Assembly: GCA_030770425.1 (NCBI GenBank) | Contig: JASJFT010000188.1 | Span: forward strand, 1 to 64,000 | Direction: 5' to 3' | Source: Darksidea phi | Lineage: Eukaryota > Ascomycota > Dothideomycetes > Pleosporales > Lentitheciaceae | DNA length: 64,000 nucleotides | Shown: positions 47,201 to 58,685 of the stretch, in pieces | How the letters are laid out: each line of letters starts with the position of its first letter | How positions within the stretch are numbered: position 1 is the first letter of the stretch | The notes under the pieces: model-generated | Databases searched by the model: none | The model's input: the letters and a program-made list of their open reading frames with translations, nothing else | What the model was told of the DNA's origin: nothing | Made by a program: the position numbers and the translations under genes

Positions 47201-50200
47201 CATTAGAGCTCGATACAACGAAGGCACAAGCGGCCAGAAGTCGGCTCCACCTAGAGCGTCATGTGTAACTGACATGACAAGCGGCATGCCCTTCTCGTTT
47301 CGCATTGAGCTCAGTGGATCGAATGTCGTCTTGCTTGGCATATCCGCGTCCGCGTCGGTGTTTTGGGGCGCAGCCGGTTTCGTCGCGTTTGACCTGGTCT
47401 CGAGCGCAGCCCAAATGCGCCTGTTCAATACAACAGACTGTCTTGCGTGTCTTGCTGCAAGCTTGAGGTTACCGAGATGCGTCGAAAGAAGTGAAGAAAC
47501 AAAGCAAGCATCAGCTAGGATTCTGTTGAATCTAGTTCTTCCGGATAGAGTAGTCGATGGCTTTGTGAGGCTCATGAAGTTCTTGTCATCTTGAGCGATA
47601 GAGTGGGCAGCAGAAAGGGTGCTTTGACTGTTTGTTATTAGCAATTATTGGTTGCAAAGGGAGTATGGATAAAAATACCCTTTTGCTGTATTCCCAATCC
47701 GTATTAGATACTCAGCATATCCAATATGCCAGCGTAGTTTTGACTCTGTCGAAGTAACCGTATTCGCTATCAAGACCTCTGCTTTGGCGAATGCTAAACC
47801 GGCCTTCCCAGTATAGCCGAGACGCAAGAATTGGAGCCCGAGCGTGCAAAGAGTTGCAACGAGTTCAGATGAGTCTGGGCTCGCTCGAAGTTCTAAGATC
47901 TTCACGAGAAGATGCAGAATCGGTAGAGATGCGTACTCCTCCCCTTTGGCGGCAAGATAGTCCACGCTTGCCCGCATGTCCTGCAGCCAGTATTCAGTAT
48001 TATCGACCTTGTCGGCCAACTCGTTCCAGGAAGTCGCCAAATCCACAAGTGATTCCCACACGGTGAAACAATCTCGAAATGCTGGAATTGAAGGTATTGC
48101 ATTCCGCAAAGAGAGCTTGAGCGTTGACAAAGCCTTCAGGTGACTTGCAAACCGCACTAGGCCGCGATCACCCGTTGTTTCAAGTATGTCGATGCTGTAA
48201 CTTTGGCACACTGGAACTTCCGGTATAACTTCCGGATGCACTTGTGACAGTTGCAGAGTCATGATGTATAGTCGTTGACGGCGGAGTGGGAATTCCTCAA
48301 CGGAGTACAGATTTAAAAGTCGCTCAACGATGGTTTGTACTGATGAGTTGAGGCCTAAATCCCACTGGCGGTTTCGTGACAACGTTTTCTGGTATAGAGC
48401 AAGCTGCCACTCCAGCATAACCCCTCGAACGGGGATGGGAAAGTCGTCGTCGTCAAGAAATGCCATTTCATCCGGCCTTCCCAATCCATGCTTGGCACAG
48501 GAACGATGGTATGATTTAAGTACCCTCCCAAGAGTGGAAGAGGGACCGGTGCCTTCGAAGATGCGTTCAACAGGATGCTTCGCGGCCATGTCGATAATGT
48601 TTTGGCTAAGATCTGCATTGACGGAGTTCTGAACGCATTGCAAGAAAGCAGCACGAGACTCGCTGGGTCGATCCAATTGCTCCAAAGCCTCCCCCAAGCG
48701 TTCGCACTTCATTGATAGTAGGCCTGCCTCTCTTTCCACGCAGGTTCTTGTTTGGAGAAGCTCGATAGATCTCTGCATAGCAGTGGCGACGACGCTAGGT
48801 TCTGCACCGAGCTTCTGCAGATGCAACTGAATGGCCCAGTAGGCGTTTGAAAATTTCACAAATGGTGATTGTGTATCTTCTTGAAGGGTTTGGGGTGAAA
48901 TCCGCGGATTCCGGGGCTGCTCCTCCAAACGCGAGAGCACAGTTACGCAATCCTGGATAAGATTATCGAGCTCTATCCACTTAGATTCCGCCGCCAATGG
49001 ACGTTTACAGCAGACCAAGACCGAATCAACTGTACTTTTGACGAGCTTTGAAGCCATGGCAAGCCGTTCTTCATATTGGACTATTGATTTTGAATCGATT
49101 TCGACAGGCGGTTGGTTGTCGATGAATCTAAGCGTAAATTGTACACTCGCAGTAATGATCCGGAAACACTGTGATTCAAGTGCTCGAGAACTGAGTTCAC
49201 CTGCCGTTTGAGGGGTGGTGGAGAGCAATCGGGTTGCCATGCGTCGCAAAGCATTCATCTCCAAGAAGAGGGAATTCAGGTCTGTGGCTGATCCACTTAG
49301 TCCGGTAGCCAGGGCATCTATAGTCGCAGCAATGGCGTCGTTGATATTCGTCCTTCGATCACCTTTGAGGCACGTTTCGAGAGAGACAGTCGCTATGCGG
49401 GCCAACCGGGCGGCTTGTTTTGCCCCAGCGCTTTCGGACGTTGGCGCACTTGATGGACCTAGGTGGCGTAGAGCTTCGTCAGGCAATCCCGCAGCCTGAG
49501 CGAGCGAGCTTAGAGTTTGGTTTGCCAGTGAATGCAGCTGCGGATGATTTTGTGGCGGTGTGTTCGCCTCCTCACCTGCCCTGACAAGATCCGCATACAA
49601 AGACTCTCCTAGCTTGTACTTCTTGCACGGCGAGAGTTGCGACCGCCTTGAAAAAGCGACGAGGCACTTTGAAAATGGCTCTAAAAGCTCTCTCTCTCTA
49701 TCACCTTGATGTTTCGCAAGACTCCACCATCTCTGCCTGACTTTGAATGCTAGGTGCTGCAAGCAGAGGACAATGTCCGGGGACACCTGAAGATGGTCAT
49801 CATCATCGGAGGAAGAAACGCTTGGACATAGGAGAAGGATCGTCTGAGCTAATGATTCTAGTTGGCGTGCCGCTTTGGTAGGGTTTTCGGCCGACTTGGC
49901 GACATGGCTTATCAGGTTGGCCGGAGAGGATGGATGGGAGAGCTTGAGGTAGTTCCACGCAGCTTCGACAATTCGCGGGCGCTTGACCCTTGCGATTACT
50001 CGTAGCGCATAAGTCTGGAGGTTGGTGATGATTGGTAATGCTGGGCTTTTGCGATCAACGTCTCCAAAGTCCAGCAGCGCTGCTAGGTTTTCTTTCTCCA
50101 CGGGAAATGGCTGCTGAAATCCCGTTCTGCTCCTCGCAGGCCTCGCTTCTAACTTCTCATCCTCCTTATTAAGGTAGCTATCCAGTCTTCGCTTCAACGT

Positions 50201-50920
50201 CCGCATTTCTTTTATAGCAAGATTATCCAAGCCATGAGCGACAAGCTTTCCGATCAGAGCCAACGTCCCATTCTCTAGTTGCAGCGCCGGAGAATCCTTC
50301 CCTGCGACCTTAACAGCTTCCGGCGTCCCCAAGTGTGCAAATGCTATCCGAGCGCATTCTGCTGTCGCGAGCAAGCCAGCATCAGGCCCAGGGCTGAGAA
50401 ACGAGGAATGCGACGATGAGCGGCGCAAAGAGGATGACTTCTTCGGCGAGTTGGTTATTTGGCTGGCCGATCGCTCTTTCAACGGGTGAGCGACGGAGTA
50501 GCTTTTCGTATGTACAGGGCGCGGTCTGGCAGGCTTCGCTTTCGTCGGGGGTCGAGCTTGGGCGGGCGGTTGCGTTTTCAAGGCGTCTGCGAGAGATTTG
50601 AGGGTTATGTTAGCTACTTCGGTCGCCAAGATATATCTTTCCCGTGGTGCAAGAGAAGGCGTGGTCCCTTTCGCGTCATCTGTCGTGGCTGTCGCAGTTG
50701 TGTCGGCTCGTCTGCGCGCGATAACTCGTATATTCTCCTTTTGTGAGCTCTCGGCGACCCTCCCCGCTAATAATTCTTGAAGCTCTGCTACGGTCGTGGT
50801 CGTGCATGTTGAGACGGTCCGTAGCTCCGTCCTGATGTTTTCGAGTCGCGGACGCGTTGCGTCTTTCTCTTTCGCCATTTGTTGGAGCGTTGGGGGGCCG
50901 TGAAGCGCGTACAGGTTCAT
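44231..50920 (-). CDS. Separase (cysteine endopeptidase that cleaves cohesin)
   Basis: Exons 50920-47679, 47627-46048 and 45999-44231, introns of 51 and 48 bp, giving 2196 aa, normal for Pezizomycotina separases (BimB/Esp1/Cut1). The long N-terminal part (about 1600 residues) is helical repeat sequence, with Ser/Pro/Lys-rich low-complexity around residues 130-190 and a basic APKAAPRVTAKMSTRTTRKA patch around residue 1400. The caspase-like C-terminal domain has MILILDKNLHMFPWESLPCL, the catalytic His in LVLYFGHGSGAQF and the catalytic Cys in TFLFGCSSVHL, followed by GMLASYLNAGAPAVVGMLWD. All expected catalytic elements are present. It acts at anaphase after securin destruction. No lesion was found. 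Confidence 0.95.
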
Positions 50921-51334
50921 AGAACCCGTAGATTATACATTATAAGAAGATCAAGACCGAGGAAGGGCGTGCTGCCATACAAGTCGTTGAAGCTGGGAGC
51001 CGTGGCTTGTTTGTTGATGAGTTTTCCGAATCCGGGCTAGCGCCTGGCCTGGCCGCCACCAGACCCAAGCTCTGCTAGCTTCCAACATCTGAACACCGGC
51101 CGCTACAACCCGACCATCTCATTCGACCATCCTCTAAATCCTCCCTCAAGCCCATTGCTTATGTCCCTCCAGCGCAATGCGTCCGGTAGCTTTCGCAAAG
51201 GTATTCTTCGCTTTCGCGCTTGTAGATCGGCCTCGTGTCTACGCATGGCGCTCTTGTCTCACGTCCGAGTCGACAAGAGCCAATATAAGTAAGCCATCTA
51301 ATGTGCCCCTCCCCTTCTCACTGTCCAGCTCAAC
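50921..51334. promoter_or_regulatory. Divergent intergenic region upstream of separase
   Basis: 414 bp between the separase start and the adenylating-enzyme pseudogene start. No motif stands out. Confidence 0.4.
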
Positions 51335-52782
51335 ATGTCTCAACCTCCTGAATCAACCTTGACGGAGCTTAACGGAGGGATTCTGGGCTCTATTCCCCAC
51401 ATTCGAGATCTTTTCCTTGACACCGTCTAGTAGAATCCCGATATTGACGTAGTGGTCTCTTTGCACCAATCACCTCTACGGCTCCCCGGACTCGACCTTG
51501 ACTATGAGCAGCCTTGCTTGAGGTGGACATATCAACAGCTGAAACAGGGTGCTTTGCATTTTGCAGGCCAACTCCACGCCGTCGGGATAAAGAAAGGAAG
51601 TGCGATAGTATTTTTCTGTAAGAACCACGCAGAATGGGTGCTTTTGTGCTGGATGTCGGTCCTCCTTGGTTGCCCTTTCGTACCACTGAATCCAAGGCTC
51701 GCATGCAACGGAGAGGAGGTCAGACACATACTCAACCAGGTATATCCTAGCGTCATCATCGTGGTCGGCCAGGAGATGAAGGGTTTTTTGCAAGACAATG
51801 CCGGCGAGCAGCTTAGGAAGGCACAGCTGCTCATTAGCCTTGAAGAGCAGGGAAATTCAGCGACACAACTCGAATGGCCGTCATTGACGACCCTTTGGTC
51901 CTGCACACCCCTCGTGAGAGACAAGTGGGCTGGTCCAAACTTCGACGACACCACAATCATAGGATTTACAAGCGGCACAACTTCACTTCCCAAAGCCTGT
52001 CCGCAGAGTAGCGACAATCTCATGACTTCTGCGCTTGCTGTCCGAGACCTGCGTGAACTCGGTCCGACCGACCGTCTTTGTCAACATCTACCCAGTTTTG
52101 CGGCGATGGCAGTTCTCATTTCCTTGACATGCGGTATTTCTGGAGCAACAATTGTCTATCCATCTCCTTCTTTCAGTGCGACCGCAACACTTGACGCGAT
52201 AGAGAATGAGCGCTGCACGTACACATTCGCCGCACCTGCCATTGTCAAAGCACTAGCGATGCATCCCACCATCGCTCAGAGATCATTGGACTCGCTGCGT
52301 ATCGTCGAGTTAGGAGGCGCTCCGATTTATCCTGATATCCTCCAACTTGCTACATCGAAGCATGGCTTGAACTGCAAAAGGGTCGGATGCGGCTGGGGTA
52401 TGACTGAAAGTCCGGCACCATTATTGGCTGGATCATGGGAAAGAGGTATGCCCCTCCCGATCGACTATATCCCAGTGGGGAAGCCGATCAGAGGTACGTT
52501 TGCAAAGATCTGCCTACTACGTTCACGTGAGCCCGTCACAAGTGGGCAAGAGGGCGAACTTCACGTGGGTGGGCCACAAGTTGTGTGCGGATATCTCAAC
52601 GGCGATAATGAGTCGTTCTACGATGAAACAGGGATACATTGGATTAGGACAGGCGACATGGCGCGCTTTGAAAATGGACAAGTCTATATCATAAGCAGGT
52701 ACAAGGATATCATCATTCCGGGGGCCAAAACATCTCACCCGCGAAGCTCGAGGGAATTCTAGAAAAAGTATCCAGCGTCGAG
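51335..52782 (+). pseudogene. NRPS-like adenylating enzyme, nonsense-mutated and cut by a transposon
   Basis: ANL-superfamily adenylation domain. From ATG 51335 (MSQPPESTLTEL) the frame meets two adjacent TAG codons at 51428-51433, where Gln-Gln would be one C-to-T step away each. It then stays open through VSLHQ, LRWTYQQLKQGALHFAG, FVPLNPR, the AMP-binding signature GFTSGTTSLPKACP, GWGMTESP, GELHVGGPQVVCGYLNGD and WIRTGDMARFENGQ, ending at SRYKDIII. There a missing G shifts the frame; in the other frame QNISPAKLEGILEKV continues the domain to about 52782. Retroelement sequence begins at that point, so the rest of the gene is lost. Probably once part of a longer biosynthetic enzyme. Confidence 0.82.
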
Positions 52783-53900
52783 GTAACTACAGGCTAAAGC
52801 TAGCCAAAGGCATGAGGATACACCCGGTATTCCACGTATCGTTACTGGAACCAGCACCGAAAGACGCCGAAGTAGCCACCGACATCGAGCTCGAAGACGA
52901 GGAGTACGAAGTCGAAGAAATCCAAGGACTACAGAAGTTCGGACGTCAGTGGAAATATTTGGTTAAGTGGGCAGGATGGCCTACCAGCCAGAATACATAG
53001 GAACCAATCAAGAACTTGCAGGGCTGCCAGAGACTGGTTTAGCAGTATCAACCAAGGATTGCTGTGGTGACACGGGCAGGTTGGCAGAAGCAGATCGCTC
53101 AGCTTCCTCCCGCTCCAGCTGCTCCAGCTCTTCAATGGACGCGAGCTCGCGACGATTCATTTCGGCCTTGCGGCGCTGCAACTCTAGAAGCTGTTTTAAC
53201 AAACGCTCTTCGCGAGCAATGGCCTCCCGGAGGGATGTGGCGGCCGACAGCTTTTCCCGAAGGTCGGACTCAATGTGATCCAACTCAATGCGATCCACCT
53301 TCTCCCAATCTTTTTCGGGTTTTATCAAACGCTCTTCGCGAGCAATGGCCTCATCCCGGAGGGATTGAGCGGCCAACAGCTTTTCCCGAAGGTCGGACTC
53401 AATGCGATCCACCTTCTCCCAATCTTTTTCGGTCACAACTAGATCACATTTCGAGTTGCGACGGATGCATTCAACGCAAAGACCACTGTCAAGGTCCACC
53501 ACACAGGCACGAGGAGGCTTCGCGGTGCGACAGCAAGAGCAAGGCGTTGGCATGGTACGAGAGGGAACACGCGCACGATCAGCGCGACGACGACGGCGGG
53601 TCTCAGGAGATGTCGCGAGGAACTCTGGGCATTGTTAGGACCCAGAAGAAAGATCAAGAACAGGGCATGGACTTCCGCGAACTGGGAAGCTACCTACTCT
53701 TATACCTCAGCAATGACCGGAACAATCGACGGCCCGAGCCAAAGGAATTACTGGTGCGTGTACGCGAGATGCGGTACAGTATAGAAAAAATTACCCAGTC
53801 AATAAGGACGCTGTCAGATAGGTCTAGAGGACGAAACCTTCGAGGACGAAGCTTCGGAGGGGAAAGCGAGTCGCCAGGTGCGGGGTTTATATAAGCTCGG
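52783..53900 (+). mobile_element. 3' fragment of a Ty3/gypsy chromovirus
   Basis: The plus-strand frame reads RLKLAKGMRIHPVFHVSLLE, the end of a Ty3/gypsy integrase. A chromodomain follows (YEVEEIQGLQKFGRQWKYLV then KWAGWPTSQNT). The frame is then broken by TAG where TWEP would be expected and by a second TAG after CQRLV, both explainable by G-to-A or C-to-T change. Reverse transcriptase, RNase H and protease are absent, so only the tail remains. It interrupts the adenylating-enzyme gene. LTR limits are not clear; the GC-rich 'ggggggccggcggggcccta' block near 54025 may be part of the LTR. Confidence 0.85.
53008..53553 (-). CDS. Antisense element-borne ORF: Cys cluster plus coiled coil
   Basis: 181 aa on the strand opposite the chromovirus tail, from ATG 53553. 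The N-terminus has MPTPCSCCRTAKPPRACVVD and then GLCVECIRRNSKCDLVV, a zinc-cluster-like Cys array (CxxC pairs). It is followed by a strongly charged heptad-like region rich in Glu, Arg and Leu. A block with EKDWEKVDRIE and DLREKL occurs twice in tandem. Such ORFs recur in the 3' regions of fungal LTR elements, so it is probably carried by the element rather than a host gene. It is uninterrupted while the sense element is broken. Function unknown. Confidence 0.6.
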   Translation of the reverse strand: MPTPCSCCRTAKPPRACVVDLDSGLCVECIRRNSKCDLVVTEKDWEKVDRIESDLREKLLAAQSLRDEAIAREERLIKPEKDWEKVDRIELDHIESDLREKLSAATSLREAIAREERLLKQLLELQRRKAEMNRRELASIEELEQLEREEAERSASANLPVSPQQSLVDTAKPVSGSPASS

Positions 53901-54120
53901 CTTATTAGGCTTAGTCAGTGATCCAACATTACTCGTGATAGTCCTGATAGTTGCCAAGAAAGAACTATCAGAACTACCGATAGTACTGTTAGCACTACGG
54001 TTCCAGTCCCCCCTAAATTAGGGGGGCCGGCGGGGCCCTAATTAGGGCCCAGACTGGCACGCGATTAGGGGGGCGCGGGGCCCTAATTTTAAGAAAAAGA
54101 AAAAAAAATTCAAGATTGTA

Positions 54121-55430
54121 AAATCTTTTTTTTTTCTTTCCTGAGGAAAAGCTGCATTGCGCAACTATGCTATTGTAGGGGAGTTTTTTCTACTCAATGA
54201 TAAACTGCATACATCTGAAGACCAGCACTGAAATTTCAACTGTACATGAAAAGAGTGGAACGCTTGACGTCGGCCAGTGGGCAGCCAACACTGGCTTCAT
54301 CCGACACGAGCCTCAACACGCGGCCCAGAGGAAGGGGGTGAGGTGCAGGAGAGGGGCACTACTGGAACCAAGGGATGCGAACCAAGGGATGCGAACCAAG
54401 GGAGTAGTATCCTATCCTTAATTAGGACAGCCTTATTAAGAATTAGGGTATAGTATTAGGTATAGTATTAGGTATAGTATCAGGCATAGTATCTATACTA
54501 TCTAGAGCCCTTACGATTAATCGACTAATCGTAAGGGCTCACCAGGTACAGCGAAACCAACAGCCCTCGCGATTGAACGACTAATCGCGTGAGCTCAGTA
54601 GCTGGCTGATGCAGAGCTCAGCGGCTGACCTATATCGAACTTAGTAGCTAGCCTATATCGGGCTTAGGAGGGTACCTTAACTTAGTCGTATAAACTATAT
54701 AGTTCTTATTATATTACAATTAAGGAGGAGCGAGAGGGTAAGTATACAATATTAAGGTTGTTGAGTATATGACGTAGAAAATTTCACATGCTAGCATGTG
54801 AATACCCGCGAAAACCCGCGTACCCTACGCGCCCTTAATACCACCTAACGACCTAGCTACTGAGCTGAATATAGGCCAGCCGCTGAGATCGATATAGGCC
54901 AGCCGCTGAGCTCGATATAGGCCAGATACTGAGCTCACGCGATTAGTCATTCAATCACGAGGGCTGTTGGTTCGCTGTACCTAGTGAGCCCTTACGATTA
55001 GTCGACTAATCGTGAGGGCTCTAGATATTATATAAAGATCTGATACTATACCCCGATTCTTAATAAGGCTGTCCTAATTAAGGATAAAGACGCCTTATTA
55101 AATAGAGACGTCCTTATTAAGAATAAGGATATAGTACTATAGTATATATAATATTATTATATAAATTCTAAATTAGGGGTGCTCGGAACAGTAGTGTATA
55201 TTATAAAGATTAGGCGAATTGTGTAGAATGATACGTCAACGCTTTTGTGTAACTCGGGTAGAGGGCTGTACCTGTTTTTGTAATTTTTGGATTTTAGCTT
55301 TATACCCCTATGTGTTAAAAAACAATAATATAGTTTATTATTAAGTAGAGAAACTCCCCTATAATAGTATAGTTGTGTAATATAGCTTTTCCTCAGGAAA
55401 AAAAAAAAGAAAAAAAAAAAAAAAAAAAAA
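54121..55430. mobile_element. About 1.3-kb fold-back element with long imperfect inverted arms
   Basis: Two blocks on the left are mirrored on the right. Outer block 54121-54205 (with 'ctttcctgaggaaaagct' and 'ggggagttt') matches the complement of 55345-55430. Inner block 54408-54660 (with 'ttaattaggacagccttatt', 'gattgaacgactaatcgcg' and 'gctcagcggctg') matches the complement of about 54850-55085. Within the arms are smaller near-palindromes such as 'cgattaatcgactaatcg'. The right outer arm has many A where the left has G, as expected from one-sided C:G to T:A decay. No coding frame. It lies just downstream of the chromovirus fragment. Confidence 0.75.
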
Positions 55431-55619
55431 AGTACCCTAATTAAGATAGAGAAAAAGGATATTATTACTTAAAAGGATACTAAGTAGTAGCTAAAGAACG
55501 AAAGACGTTAAGTTACTACGTATATCGGCAAAAGTTCTAGGATAAGGAAGTAGAAATAGCAGGAAGGGAACGAGCGTTCTATGGCCATAGCAGGTCGTTC
55601 CATGCCCCAACTCTCCCAA

Positions 55620-55910
55620 CGTTACTCAATGTTGGCTGCTAAGAGGAATGTTCCAGGGGAACCAGTGTCCACGAGAAAGAAAACCCGGTGAGCCTTGTCC
55701 TTATGACTGACAACGCATGGAAATATTGTACGTCGGAAGGAGCCGAATATAATATCTGGCGCCGGCTTTAGTTACCTTCGAAATTTCAGTTCGTAATTTT
55801 TTGTTGGTAACATCCGTAATTAGCACATCGAAGTCTTCCGTTCCTACGCCACTGGCAGCATCGTGAACATCGACGAAATCCCCCCGCTCTCTAGCCTCTC
55901 GTGCCTACTT
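55620..55910 (-). pseudogene. Fragment with a retropepsin-like DTG motif
   Basis: The minus strand reads GDFVDVHDAASGVG, DFDVLITDVTNKKLRTEIS and ARYYIRLLPTYNISMRC. After a frame change comes KDKAHRVFFLVDTGSPGTFL. The hydrophobic-DTGSP pattern is typical of single-domain aspartic proteases of retroelements and of some fungal retropepsin-like proteins. A stop (TAA) lies at the frame change. Too short and broken to name. Confidence 0.35.
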
Positions 55911-56035
55911 TGTAGTATAGAATTGTGCCCGATTTGGTAACGAAGAGAAGCGGTGGCTGATGGTATCGTAACTTGGAGGTCCAGAGAACGGGGCTTGCAT
56001 GGTCTAGCTATGGACATGGCGTGCGGCGGAGATTT

Positions 56036-56104
56036 GTAAAGGATTGCGAAGAGGGCTGCGAAGAGGGCTGCGAAGAAGGCTGTAAAGAAGGCTGTGAAGA
56101 GCCT
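56036..56104. repeat. 12-bp tandem repeat
   Basis: About five units of form 'gctgcgaagagg' with small changes toward 'gctgtaaagaag'. Confidence 0.8.
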
Positions 56105-56602
56105 TAGAGGCCTGCTGGCTTTGGTATGTCAGCATGACGATGCAGAGTGTGGAGGTGGAGTGGTGACATTTGTTGCGATGCAGCACTGAGTCCGAATTGG
56201 CCGCTCACTTAGGTTGGCCGCTCGCTTAGTATACACGTTACGAAAGAATGGAAACAATGAAATCTTCCCCGTTTATATATCCTTCGCACATTGGGGCTGG
56301 CCCAAGGTGCTCAAGATAGTCAAGCGTCCCCAGACCTTGACCACTCTGATCATCCTGCTCAACGTGATCAAGATCCCGTAACCTCCGTCCACCTTGCCTA
56401 CCTTGATCCACATCACATGACTGAATCTTGCTGACTCCTCCGGCTGAGTCATTCTGACCTCGTCCAGAGGACCTATCGGAGATGCCCCGCGCCATTGCAA
56501 GCGCCTAGAGTCGTAACAGCATCCTGGTCTTCATCCTGCGATACGAATTGCACAGACCTGAACGTCTCTTCAACGATGTACCTATGTACAACTCAGCCCC
56601 AA

Positions 56603-57810
56603 TCAGATATCATGGCATTGAGCAATGTCAACAGAAACCTCCGTGAGCGCTATCTCATCATCGCTCCTGGGCCAGATGGCGCCGTTTGCGTAGATGGACT
56701 TGTTTGCCTTATTCGACTTTTGACCAGAACCCTCTGGGCGCGAAGACTTCACCGCGGACTTTGTCATCTTCGATCCCAGGAGCTCTCTGATGGTCGAGAA
56801 GGCTGGGCTGAAGGATTGTTTGGTTGGTAGTAGGGACCGGAGTGTTGGAAGGCATGCGCAGATGATGGCCGTGGCGAGCTGCAGCCAGAGCCAGAAGATA
56901 CTGTCGATTACGGCGCCTGGCACAAGTTAATTGATGTAAACACAAAATGACTTTGCTAGCTTAACCTTTCTTAGTTGGGTTGTAGGTGAACACGATACGG
57001 AATACGCTAGTCAGCCCGACGCTGCCCGGGTCAGCTATGTCGTCTCCGAACAAGAAGATGAGTACTCACAATCCGCCCATGAGAAAGACCATTCCAAGAC
57101 GAATCTTCTCTCTCAAAGGCAAGTGCAGGATCTTGATCTTGCTGATCGGAAGAACAACGAGAAATATGTCCAAGACCGCGTTGATAGCCTCCATACTCAC
57201 GAAGAGCGTGTCAAGCTTGAAAGCACACCGTGGGTTCGTGGTGAGATCCCAAGACCCTTTGACAGGCTTGCAGCGTAGTGTCGCCGCAAGCCATATGATG
57301 ATCGGCCATGCTAGCGACACGATACCGTATGCGATCAGTATCTTCCGAAAAGTTGAACACACGCCGAAGAGACGATTGTATAGAAAGAGTACACTCAAGC
57401 GACAAAGCGTCAAGATCGTGGACATGAGAAAAATGCCGGCGAAGGTCATCTGCACTGGTCAGTACTGACCTTTCCGCAGCCGAGACGTAACCTACCTTCA
57501 AAGAAATCTCAAGCTGCTTTAATCCCATCTTCAGAGGATCTATTCCCTGGTATTTGTTGATAACGCCTATTGGAGGGTTAGGACGGGTTGGACCTGAGAG
57601 CAAGGTGATCTGCACAAACGTACCCCACCACATCACGACATTGTTCACCCAGAATATTACGCCGGCTGCGAGAGCACACCAGTCATCAGGCCCTCTCTTC
57701 GCTCGCAGTCGATGTTTCGCCCAGAACCGCGCACCCACCGCGAGCATCGTTGCTGCGGTGAGAGTCGTTCCCGTGATAAGGAGATCTCTTCGGTTCGCAA
57801 TGTATCCCAT
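56603..57810 (-). CDS. Rhodopsin-domain integral membrane protein (fungal seven-span type)
   Basis: Exons 57810-57496, 57449-57070, 57006-56966 and 56916-56603, 349 aa; introns of 46, 62 and 49 bp. Hydrophobic spans include LLITGTTLTAATMLAVGA, CALAAGVIFWVNNVVMWWG, MTFAGIFLMSTILTLCRLSV, ILIAYGIVSLAWPIIIWLAA, FVSMEAINAVLDIFLVVLPI, IRLGMVFLMGGF and SIFWLWLQLATAIICACLPT. The pattern Arg-Leu-Ser-x-Leu-x-x-Leu-Tyr-Asn-Arg in span 3, the Cys-containing loop CKPVKGSWD, and CLPTLRSLL at the end are typical of the plant-pathogen-rich fungal 'rhodopsin domain' family (PTH11-related, no retinal expected). The C-terminal tail is cytoplasmic and polar. Plasma membrane location is inferred. Confidence 0.85.
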
Positions 57811-58685
57811 GGCCGCGACAGGGTGATGATGGCGGAAGACGATACTCAAGCCTGACCAAGAGACGCAGTTTGGACTTATATTATTGAGAGGAGGCTGACG
57901 CCGAGTATGTTCCAGAGGGCTGGTCCGCGATGACCCATGACCCTCCTCTGACTTCAGTAAGACATGAAGCAAATGATCAACTGCTCAACTGACTGCCTGC
58001 ATATCCCAAACGGACATCTAGCAATCCTTGGGCAAAGTCCGCGCCGTCAGCACTCAAGATGATGCGCACCATGACGCCCAGTGTGGTAGTACAAATAGAG
58101 TTTTGCAAGCTTCACCCCGTATCAATGCAAGCGCTTCCGGACTTGGTCTTCGAATCATCGAACCATTTGAGATTAAATGTCAAAAATAGATATTGTGCCA
58201 AGGCCAAAGTTCGGGGGCCGGCACTATGGAGGGACTGAGGGGTCAGGTTCATTGAAGGGGCTAAATGTTGCCCGGCCGCCGGAGAACGTTGTTCGGCCCG
58301 GTAAACGGGGCGACCCGGGCCGAAGTACGGCAAAAGCGCTACCCGTTCCAGATCTCGGGGATAGTCGATATTAATTCGAAGCACGCACATCGAATGAGCA
58401 CGAGATGGGGTCAGGTGCAGATGTTTGGAGGGGCCGAATTTTCGGGACGACAGGGCGCTTCGCCGCGTCGCAGACGAGCATCTGTCCAGAGTACTCTTCA
58501 CTTTACCGGTTAAAGTGGCCGAGACTTCTGGAAAACAATATTTCAGCGCATTTAGTTATTGAATGAACGGAAACACGAAGTGGGAACCGTGGTACGGGGA
58601 GGGGGCGGGATGTCTCCCAGCCTGCGTTCGACGTGAATTGATCTCATTGCCTCGAGGAAATCCACCAACTTAAGCTCTGATCTTA
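57811..58685. other. Intergenic between the rhodopsin-like gene and the MFS gene
   Basis: Divergent promoter region of 875 bp. The open frame at 58112-58501 has no family features. Confidence 0.45.

Larger units (their letters stand above)
55436..56602. other. Intergenic with a protease-like remnant and a short tandem repeat
   Basis: Apart from the remnant at 55620-55910 and 12-bp units at 56036-56104 ('gctgcgaagagg'-like), no gene is supported. Confidence 0.45.
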
